Assembly (NCBI RefSeq): GCF_009729415.1
Contig: NZ_MPKW01000018.1
Span: forward strand, 486,621-550,620
Length of the DNA stretch: 64,000 nt
Direction: 5' to 3'
DNA from: Mycolicibacterium sp. CBMA 234
GTDB taxonomy: Bacteria; Actinomycetota; Actinomycetes; Mycobacteriales; Mycobacteriaceae
Position numbers and translations under genes: made by a program. Shown in pieces: positions 56,414-64,000 of the stretch (its first letter is position 1; the number at the start of each line of letters is the position of its first letter). Under the pieces are notes generated by a model. That model made no database searches. It was not told the origin of the DNA and saw nothing but the letters and a program-made list of their open reading frames with translations.

Positions 56414-56881
56414 CTATTCGGTGCCGCCGGGGAACGCCACGGTGGCGGGCGCGATGTTCAGGTCTGTACGCCAGCGGGCAGCCAGGACCGCGCAGTCGGT
56501 TAGGGCCTTGACGGCCATGGTCCGGTCGTCGCTGGTGGTGGCCTGCTCGGCCACCGCGCGCCAGGCCATGGCGGTTTCCTCTTCCATCTGCAGCGCCAGT
56601 TTGGCCGCATCAGCGGGCGTGTTCACGTCCGTCGGGAGCTGATAGCCGGCGGCCGGCAGCGGCGCCGGCACCGATCGTCCCGCCAGCGCGGTGATTCCGG
56701 CCTCACGATTCGCCCGGTGCTTGGCCATGGCCTCAGCCACCAGATCGTTGACGTCAGGTGTGGTGTGCGCCGACACCAGCCCGTAGCCGTAGATGGTGCC
56801 GTGCTCGGCGGCGATCGCGTCGTACACCGCGGCGTCGGCGGGACCGGCCGGCCGGGTCGGGGTGGGTTGCGGGCTGGTCAT
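56414..56881 (-). CDS. DUF4439 ferritin-like domain protein (Rv2844-like)
   Basis: 155 residues, almost wholly helical, four-helix-bundle pattern with DAAVYDAIAAEHGTIYGYG near residue 16 and LQMEEETAMAWRAV near 96, the DUF4439 family. Diiron-type Glu/His ligands are incomplete, so metal binding is uncertain. Start overlaps the stop of the upstream lipoprotein gene (4 bases), so the two form a unit opposite proS and rimP. Confidence 0.85.
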   Translation of the reverse strand: MTSPQPTPTRPAGPADAAVYDAIAAEHGTIYGYGLVSAHTTPDVNDLVAEAMAKHRANREAGITALAGRSVPAPLPAAGYQLPTDVNTPADAAKLALQMEEETAMAWRAVAEQATTSDDRTMAVKALTDCAVLAARWRTDLNIAPATVAFPGGTE

Positions 56882-57420
56882 GGCGCCTGCCCGGCGAGCG
56901 TGACGGTATGCGCCGCGGTGCAGGCGGCAGAGATCGAAGCCAGCAGGCCGGCCCGGTAACCCGACTGACCAGCCGCGGCGCGTCCTGCGCTGTCGGCTGA
57001 ATGCTCCAGTGCCGCAACGACTTCCTGCGGCGCTGGGGGAGCAGGTGCGGGTGCGGGCGTGGCTCCGGGGGTGGCCGGCGGCGTTGCCGACGTCTCGGTG
57101 GTCGACGACGGTGTGGTCGGCGGGGTGCCGCCGATGCGGGTGAGTTCGTCGGAAAGGGCCTGCGCGTGGGCGGTGCGGATCGCGGCCACGGCGGCCAGCG
57201 CCGGGACCAGTTGCGGTGGCACCCCGACAGCAGCGGCGGTCGCGAGTTGACTGTCACTGCGGGCCCGGTCGAGTTCGCCGGTCAGGATGTCCAGGGCAGG
57301 ATCGCGCGCCGGCGGGGTCGAGCCGCAGGCCGTCACGGCGCCCCCGAGCAGCGCCAGCGCTGCCGTGCCGATCAGGACACGCCGCCTGGTGACGGTGGTT
57401 TCGGTGTTCGGCACAGGCAC
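56878..57420 (-). CDS. Alanine/proline-rich lipoprotein (Rv2843-like)
   Basis: 180 residues from GTG 57420; starts at GTG 57414 or upstream ATGs are possible. Signal with RRR before a hydrophobic core and lipobox VTAC (Cys near 27). A helical region (about 40-95) is followed by a Thr/Pro/Ala-rich linker (about 98-130) and a short helical end. It overlaps DUF4439 downstream. Its 5' region diverges from rimP. Role unknown; the pair may act together at the envelope. Confidence 0.72.
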   Translation of the reverse strand: MPVPNTETTVTRRRVLIGTAALALLGGAVTACGSTPPARDPALDILTGELDRARSDSQLATAAAVGVPPQLVPALAAVAAIRTAHAQALSDELTRIGGTPPTTPSSTTETSATPPATPGATPAPAPAPPAPQEVVAALEHSADSAGRAAAGQSGYRAGLLASISAACTAAHTVTLAGQAP

Positions 57421-57582
57421 ATCCTGCCATTGCTGGCGCCGGTCGCCCGGCACCATCCGGGCGTATGTTCCCGGGCGGCCCGACCGCGATTGCCATTCGG
57501 TCATGCGCTGCTGGCGTATCGTTGGTACCGGGTTCACCCTTCTGGGGGCCCTGTCCGCACAACTCAAGATGAGGAGCTCGCC

Positions 57583-58137
57583 GTGGCCCGGGACACGCCG
57601 GAACGACCGCTGCCGCCCAGTCGGTTACCGACCACAGGCCAGGTGCTTGAGCTGCTCAGTAATGCTTTTGCAGACTCCGGATATGACATCGAGGACGTCC
57701 GGATGGACGTCGCTGCGCGCCCGCCTCGGATCGTCGTGGTGGCTGACGGGGACTCCGGTCTGGACCTGGACGCCGTCGCCGAGCTGTCGCGCGTCGCATC
57801 CGAGTTGTTGGACCAGGTGGCCGACGAGTCCGAGCCCTATGTGCTGGAAGTCACCTCGCCCGGGGTGGAGCGGCCACTGACCGAGCCGCGGCACTACCGA
57901 CGCGCTCGCGGCCGCAAGGTTGAGCTGACCCTGGACGACGGGACGACGGTGACCGGCCGGCTCGGCGAGCACGATGGCAGCGCCGTGCAACTGGTCGTCG
58001 CCACGCGCGGCAAGCTGTCGATAACCACCGTGCCGCTCGAAGATATTTCGAAAGCTGTTGTACAGGTTGAATTTTCACCACCCAATCGCCGGGAACTAGA
58101 GCTGGCGGGTATGACCGGAGAGGGGGCCGACGCATGA
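57583..58137 (+). CDS. rimP: Ribosome maturation factor RimP
   Basis: Needed for 30S subunit maturation. 184 residues, GTG start after GAGGAG. N-terminal alpha/beta domain with [18 protein letters not shown] near residue 62 and [13 protein letters not shown] near 88, then an Sm-like C-terminal domain (about 110-165). Stop overlaps nusA start (ATGA), the near-universal rimP-nusA pairing. Confidence 0.95.
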   Translation: MARDTPERPLPPSRLPTTGQVLELLSNAFADSGYDIEDVRMDVAARPPRIVVVADGDSGLDLDAVAELSRVASELLDQVADESEPYVLEVTSPGVERPLTEPRHYRRARGRKVELTLDDGTTVTGRLGEHDGSAVQLVVATRGKLSITTVPLEDISKAVVQVEFSPPNRRELELAGMTGEGADA

Positions 58138-59177
58138 ACATCGACATGGCGGCACTGCATGCCATCGAAGTAGACAAGGGAATCACCGTCGACGTCGTCG
58201 TCGACACCATCAAGACGGCGCTGCTGACCGCGTACCGCCACACCGAAGGGCACGAGCCCGACGCGTACATCGACGTCGACCGCAAGTCCGGCATCGTGCG
58301 GGTGATCGCCCGCCAGACCGATACGGACGGAACCGTCATCCACGAGTGGGACGACACTCCCGAAGGCTTCGGCAGGATCGCGGCGACCACCGCGCGGCAG
58401 GTCATCCTGCAGCGGTTGCGTGACGCGGAGAACGAGAAGAACTACGGCGAGTTCGCGGCCCGTGAGGGCGACATCGTCGCCGGCGTGATTCAGCGCGACG
58501 CCCGGGCCAACGCCCGCGGACTCGTGGTGGTGCGCGTCGGCACCGAGACCAAGGGCTCCGAGGGCGTGATCCCGGCGGCCGAGCAGGTGCCGGGGGAGAG
58601 CTACGTGCACGGCGACCGGGTGCGGTGCTACGTCGTCGGGGTGACCCGCGGCGCCCGCGAACCGGTGATCACGCTGTCGCGGACCCACCCGAACCTGGTG
58701 CGCAAGCTGTTCTCGCTGGAGGTACCCGAGATCGCCGACGAGTCCGTGGAGATCGTCGCTGTGGCCCGCGAGGCCGGGCACCGGTCCAAGATCGCCGTCG
58801 CTTCGCGGGTGCCGGGACTGAATGCCAAGGGCGCCTGCATCGGACCGATGGGGCAGCGCGTGCGCAACGTCATGAGCGAGCTGTCGGGCGAGAAGATCGA
58901 CATCATCGACTACGACGAGGACCCGGCGAAGTTCGTCGCCAACGCCCTGTCGCCGGCCAAGGTTGTGTCGGTGACGGTGATCGACGAGGCGCAGCGCGCG
59001 GCTCGGGTCGTGGTGCCAGATTTCCAGTTGTCGCTTGCGATCGGCAAGGAAGGGCAGAACGCCCGCCTGGCTGCGCGGCTCACCGGTTGGCGCATCGACA
59101 TCCGCAGTGATGCGGACGGTCACAGTGCTCCGGCAGGAGGTCGTGAGGCCGATGCGGGTGGTCCCAGGCGGTCGTAG
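58134..59177 (+). CDS. nusA: Transcription termination/antitermination factor NusA
   Basis: 347 residues. N-terminal RNA-polymerase-binding domain (about 1-110), S1 domain (about 115-185), then KH1 with [14 protein letters not shown] near 240 and KH2 with [13 protein letters not shown] near 304. The acidic C-terminal repeats of E. coli NusA are absent, as usual in actinobacteria. Operon with rimP. Confidence 0.96.
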   Translation: MNIDMAALHAIEVDKGITVDVVVDTIKTALLTAYRHTEGHEPDAYIDVDRKSGIVRVIARQTDTDGTVIHEWDDTPEGFGRIAATTARQVILQRLRDAENEKNYGEFAAREGDIVAGVIQRDARANARGLVVVRVGTETKGSEGVIPAAEQVPGESYVHGDRVRCYVVGVTRGAREPVITLSRTHPNLVRKLFSLEVPEIADESVEIVAVAREAGHRSKIAVASRVPGLNAKGACIGPMGQRVRNVMSELSGEKIDIIDYDEDPAKFVANALSPAKVVSVTVIDEAQRAARVVVPDFQLSLAIGKEGQNARLAARLTGWRIDIRSDADGHSAPAGGREADAGGPRRS

Positions 59178-59267
59178 CGCCGCCCCGCGACCGCTGACAG
59201 AAACCCGCAGTTACCGGTGGCGTGTCGGGGGCGCGACCGCGATTGAAGTTCAAGGGCCCCGAGACGG

Positions 59268-59273
59268 TAGACT
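59268..59273 (+). promoter_or_regulatory. Likely -10 element of the ylxR-infB unit
   Basis: TAGACT, five bases before GTG 59279, with a TTGAAG at 59243-59248 (19-base spacer) as a possible -35. Supports a leaderless start at GTG 59279 and an internal promoter after nusA. Confidence 0.5.
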
Positions 59274-59278
59274 GCACT

Positions 59279-59605
59279 GTGATCCAGCGCGAGACTCCGA
59301 CAGCTCCGGTGCGTACCTGCATCGGCTGCCGGAAACGAGAGCTGGCCGTCGACTTGCTACGAGTGGCAGCTGTACACGACGGGGACGGTAAATGCGCCGT
59401 CTCGGTCGATTCAGCGGGTAACCTGCCGGGTCGGGGTGCGTGGTTGCACCCGGTTCAGCAGTGCCTCAACGCGGCAGTTCGGCGGCGAGCATTCGCCCGA
59501 GCGTTGCGCATCACCGGTTCGCCGGACACCTCTGCGGTGGAAGAGTTCTTCAGTGCCCTTACCGGCCTGACGGAGCCCGAACACCACAGCAACCAGAACA
59601 GGTAG
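59279..59605 (+). CDS. YlxR/DUF448 RNA-binding protein
   Basis: 108 residues from GTG 59279; an in-frame GTG at 59222 would add 19 residues that are not family-like. YlxR hallmarks VRTCIGCRKRE near residue 10 (two Cys) and GRGAWLHP near 51. Nucleic-acid-binding protein of the nusA-infB operon; relatives influence RNase P or transcription. Confidence 0.88.
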   Translation: MIQRETPTAPVRTCIGCRKRELAVDLLRVAAVHDGDGKCAVSVDSAGNLPGRGAWLHPVQQCLNAAVRRRAFARALRITGSPDTSAVEEFFSALTGLTEPEHHSNQNR

Positions 59606-59704
59606 CGAAGAACATGAGCACACCGTGAAGTCCCGATGACCATGCGTCATAGCTAAACCGAGGCGCGGCCTACCCACCGCTGACGCCTCACGACGAGGAG
59701 AGAA

Positions 59705-62605
59705 GTGGCAGCAGGTAAGGCACGCGTACACGAGTTGGCAAAAGAACTCGGTGTCACTAGCAAGGAAGTACTCGCCCGACTGAGCGAACAGGGCGAATTC
59801 GTTAAATCTGCGTCCTCCACTGTGGAGGCGCCCGTCGCACGTCGGTTGCGTGAGGCGTTCGGCGGCGGCAAGCCCGCCAAGTCCGAGGCACCGGCCGCTC
59901 CCGCGGCCGCTCGGCCGTCCGGTGGCCCGAAGCCCGGCGCACCCAAGCCGGCTCCCGTAGCCGCGGCACCCGCCGCGCCTGCGGAGGCAGCCCCGGTCGC
60001 GACCCCGGCACCCGCCGCATCTGCTCCGGCAGCCCCGGCCGCCGGTGGACCCAAGCCCGGCGCACCCCGCCCCGCGGCTCCGCAGCCTCAGGCCCCGGCC
60101 CCGGCCCCGGCCGCGCCAGCTGCGCCTGCCGCTTCGGCCGCGCCTGCCGCTTCGGCCGCGCCTGCCGCTTCGGAGGCTCCGGCTCAGCCGCGTCCGGCCA
60201 CGCCGGGTGCGACTCCGGGTCCGCGACCTGGCGCACCCAAGCCTGCCCCGCGGGCGCCGCGCGTCGGCAACAACCCGTTCTCTTCCCAGCAGCCGGTCGA
60301 ACGGCCCGCGCCGCGTCCGGCGGCCGGTCCCGGCGGTCCGCGTCCGGGCCCTGGCGCCGGTGGTCCCCGTCCGGGCGGTGGCCCGCGTCCGGGTGCCACA
60401 CCGGGCAACATGCCCCCGCGTCCGCCGGGTGCCCGTCCGGGTGCCGTCGGTCGTCCGGGTGGGCCGCGTCCCGGCCCCGGTGGCGGTCCGCGTCCAGGTG
60501 GTGGGCCTCGTCCCGGCGGTGCCGGTGGCGGCGGTAACTACCGCGGTGGCGGTGCTGGAGCCGGCGCAGGCGCTGGAGCTGGTGCTGGTGCCGGTGGTGG
60601 CTTCCGTGGCCGCCCCGGTGGCGGCGGCGGTGCTCCCGGCGGCGGTGGACCCGGCGGCGGCGGTGGTCGTCCCGGTCAGCGTGGCGGTGCCGCGGGTGCC
60701 TTCGGGCGTCCGGGTGGTGCACCCCGTCGTGGCCGCAAGTCGAAGCGGGCGAAACGCGCCGAATACGAAAACATGCAGGCCCCGATCGTCGGTGGCGTGC
60801 GGTTGCCGCACGGCAACGGCGAGGTCATTCGCCTGGCCCGCGGCGCGTCGCTGAGCGACTTCGCCGAGAAGATCAACGCCAACCCGGCTTCGCTGGTGCA
60901 GGCGCTGTTCAACCTGGGCGAGATGGTGACCGCTACCCAGTCGGTGGGTGACGACACCCTCGAGCTGCTGGGCAGCGAGATGAACTACGTCGTGCAGGTC
61001 GTGTCCCCGGAGGACGAGGACCGCGAGCTGCTCGAGTCGTTCGACCTCACCTATGGCGAGGACGCCGGCGACGAAGAAGACCTGGCCAGCCGCCCGCCGG
61101 TGGTCACCGTCATGGGTCACGTCGACCACGGCAAGACCCGACTGCTGGACACCATCCGCAAGGCCAACGTCCGCGAGGGCGAGGCCGGTGGCATCACCCA
61201 GCACATCGGTGCCTACCAGGTGCTGACCGAGCTGGACGGCAATGAGCGTCTGGTGACGTTCATCGATACCCCGGGTCACGAGGCGTTCACCGCCATGCGT
61301 GCCCGTGGTGCCAAGGCCACCGACATCGCGATCCTGGTGGTCGCCGCCGACGACGGTGTCATGCCGCAGACGGTGGAAGCCATCAACCACGCGCAGGCCG
61401 CAGATGTGCCGATCGTGGTGGCGGTCAACAAGATCGACAAGGAAGGCGCGGATCCGCAGAAGATCCGGGCGCAGCTCACCGAGTACAACCTGGTGGCCGA
61501 GGATTTCGGCGGCGACACCATGTTCGTGGACATCTCGGCCAAGCAGGGCACCAACATCGACGCGCTGCTCGAAGCAGTGCTGCTGACGGCGGATGCCTCG
61601 CTGGACCTGCGGGCCAACCCCGACATGGAGGCCCAGGGTGTGGCCATCGAGGCACACCTGGACCGCGGTCGCGGCCCCGTGGCAACCGTGCTCATCCAGC
61701 GCGGCACGCTGCGGGTCGGTGACTCGGTGGTCGCCGGTGACGCCTACGGCCGCGTCCGCCGCATGGTCGACGAGCACGGTGACGACGTCCACGAGGCATT
61801 GCCGTCGCGTCCGGTGCAGGTCATCGGGTTCACTTCAGTGCCCGGTGCCGGTGACAACCTGCTGGTCGTCGACGAGGACCGCATCGCCCGGCAGATTGCC
61901 GACCGGCGCAGCGCGCGCAAGCGCAACGCCCTGGCCGCGCGTTCGCGTAAGCGCATCAGCCTGGAAGACCTGGATTCGGCACTGAAGGAAACCAGCCAGC
62001 TGAACCTGATCCTCAAGGGCGACAACTCGGGCACCGTCGAGGCGCTCGAGGAGGCCTTGATGGGCATCCAGATCGACGACGAAGTGGAACTGCGGGTCAT
62101 CGACCGCGGTGTCGGTGGCGTCACCGAGACCAACGTCAACCTGGCTTCGGCCTCGGACGCGATCATCATCGGCTTCAACGTCCGTGCCGAGGGCAAGGCG
62201 ACCGAGCTGGCGAACCGCGAGGGTGTCGAGATTCGGTACTACTCGGTGATCTACCAGGCCATCGACGAGATCGAGAGCGCGCTCAAGGGCATGCTCAAGC
62301 CGGTCTACGAGGAGAAGGAGCTCGGCCGCGCCGAGATCCGCGCCATCTTCCGGTCGTCGAAGGTCGGCAACATCGCTGGTTGCCTCGTGCAGTCGGGCAT
62401 CATGCGGCGTAACGCCAAGGCCCGCCTGTTGCGCGACAACGTCGTGGTCGCCGAGACCGTCACCATCTCGTCGCTGAAGCGCGAGAAGGACGATGCCACC
62501 GAGGTGCGCGAAGGTTACGAGTGCGGTCTGACGCTCACGTACAACGACATCAAGGAAGGTGACGTCATCGAGGCGTACGAGCTCGTTGAAAAAGCTCGGA
62601 CGTAA
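59705..62605 (+). CDS. infB: Translation initiation factor IF-2
   Basis: 966 residues, GTG start after GAGGAG. N-terminal IF2 helix domain (about 1-55); a long low-complexity linker, Ala/Pro-rich (about 60-190) then Gly/Pro/Arg-rich (about 190-340); GTPase domain with GHVDHGKT near 470, DTPGHEAF near 520 and NKID near 576; beta-barrel and C-terminal tRNA-binding domains. Longer than remembered M. tuberculosis IF-2 (900) because of the linker. Confidence 0.97.
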   Translation: MAAGKARVHELAKELGVTSKEVLARLSEQGEFVKSASSTVEAPVARRLREAFGGGKPAKSEAPAAPAAARPSGGPKPGAPKPAPVAAAPAAPAEAAPVATPAPAASAPAAPAAGGPKPGAPRPAAPQPQAPAPAPAAPAAPAASAAPAASAAPAASEAPAQPRPATPGATPGPRPGAPKPAPRAPRVGNNPFSSQQPVERPAPRPAAGPGGPRPGPGAGGPRPGGGPRPGATPGNMPPRPPGARPGAVGRPGGPRPGPGGGPRPGGGPRPGGAGGGGNYRGGGAGAGAGAGAGAGAGGGFRGRPGGGGGAPGGGGPGGGGGRPGQRGGAAGAFGRPGGAPRRGRKSKRAKRAEYENMQAPIVGGVRLPHGNGEVIRLARGASLSDFAEKINANPASLVQALFNLGEMVTATQSVGDDTLELLGSEMNYVVQVVSPEDEDRELLESFDLTYGEDAGDEEDLASRPPVVTVMGHVDHGKTRLLDTIRKANVREGEAGGITQHIGAYQVLTELDGNERLVTFIDTPGHEAFTAMRARGAKATDIAILVVAADDGVMPQTVEAINHAQAADVPIVVAVNKIDKEGADPQKIRAQLTEYNLVAEDFGGDTMFVDISAKQGTNIDALLEAVLLTADASLDLRANPDMEAQGVAIEAHLDRGRGPVATVLIQRGTLRVGDSVVAGDAYGRVRRMVDEHGDDVHEALPSRPVQVIGFTSVPGAGDNLLVVDEDRIARQIADRRSARKRNALAARSRKRISLEDLDSALKETSQLNLILKGDNSGTVEALEEALMGIQIDDEVELRVIDRGVGGVTETNVNLASASDAIIIGFNVRAEGKATELANREGVEIRYYSVIYQAIDEIESALKGMLKPVYEEKELGRAEIRAIFRSSKVGNIAGCLVQSGIMRRNAKARLLRDNVVVAETVTISSLKREKDDATEVREGYECGLTLTYNDIKEGDVIEAYELVEKART
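60122..60175 (+). repeat. Three tandem 18-bp units inside infB
   Basis: GCGCCTGCCGCTTCGGCC at 60122, 60140 and 60158 (last copy differs in the final bases), encoding APAASA repeats in the IF-2 linker. In-frame, so copy number can vary without frameshift. Confidence 0.85.
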
Positions 62606-62623
62606 AGGCGGCGTTGCGAAATA

Positions 62624-64000
<1,377 letters not shown>

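Noticed and set aside
60122..60175. Regular repeats that might suggest a CRISPR array
   Set aside because: Units are contiguous without spacers and are in-frame codons of infB.
59411..61792. Long minus-strand open frame opposite infB with Arg/Thr/Gly-rich repeats
   Set aside because: Mirror of the low-complexity IF-2 linker and GTPase domain; no family features or start signals.

Overview
The window is high-GC actinobacterial DNA and almost certainly comes from a Mycobacterium or Mycolicibacterium, probably a fast grower. From memory of M. tuberculosis gene order (no search was run), its backbone follows the Rv2888c-Rv2837c segment: amiC-like amidase, a MarR gene in the Rv2887 position, pyrH, frr, cdsA, rlmN, dxr, rip1, ispG, an Rv2867c-like acetyltransferase, an Rv2864c-like penicillin-binding lipoprotein, mapB, mtr, an Rv2854-like hydrolase, mqo, an Rv2851c-like acetyltransferase, an Rv2850c-like chelatase, cobO, cobB, cysG, efpA, proS, Rv2844/Rv2843-like genes, rimP, nusA, a YlxR protein, infB, rbfA and nrnA. 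Mycothione reductase, EfpA and Rip1 support a mycobacterial origin.

Layout. 1-1160: 3' part of an amidase. 1297-3612: a DUF1190-like / glutathionylspermidine-synthase-like ATP-grasp / DUF350 cassette. 3670-4830: a divergent marR-methyltransferase pair with two palindromic operators. 4942-9220: pyrH-frr-cdsA, a convergent EamA transporter, and rlmN. 9228-11135: a TetR gene and a condensation/WS-DGAT-like acyltransferase gene. 11301-17943: an iron island with IdeR-type boxes, a Tat-exported DyP/EfeB peroxidase, an Fbp-type ferric permease and ATPase, a beta-propeller lipoprotein and the ferric-binding lipoprotein. 18000-20654: a DUF1275 protein, a DUF2631 protein, and a ribbon-helix-helix/DUF4097 pair. 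20765-28829: isoprenoid (dxr, ispG), site-2 protease, cell-wall and methionine aminopeptidase genes. 28930-30420: cobQ. 30421-35073: an amino-acid permease gene and a response regulator / sensor kinase / TAXI-binding-protein operon. 35228-39613: small Cys/Gly/His-rich proteins, a degenerate hydrolase and a SWIM-SNF2 helicase. 39624-44236: mycothiol redox, mqo and acetyltransferase genes. 44233-49328: cobalamin/siroheme genes. 49351-54478: efpA, an esterase, a lipoprotein and a second efpA-like gene. 54529-64000: proS followed by the rimP-nusA-ylxR-infB-rbfA-nrnA translation/transcription block, with nrnA cut by the window end.

Themes. Cobalamin and siroheme genes are split between cobQ and the chelatase-cobO-cobB-cysG run, which is tightly coupled by overlaps. 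Iron uptake appears to be under IdeR through two separate box clusters. A set of genes starts 5-8 bases after a TANNNT hexamer, the layout expected of leaderless mycobacterial transcripts. Four copies of a roughly 46-base intergenic repeat lie at gene ends. No tRNA, rRNA, CRISPR array, insertion sequence or phage gene was seen, and no gene-free stretch exceeds about 260 bases.
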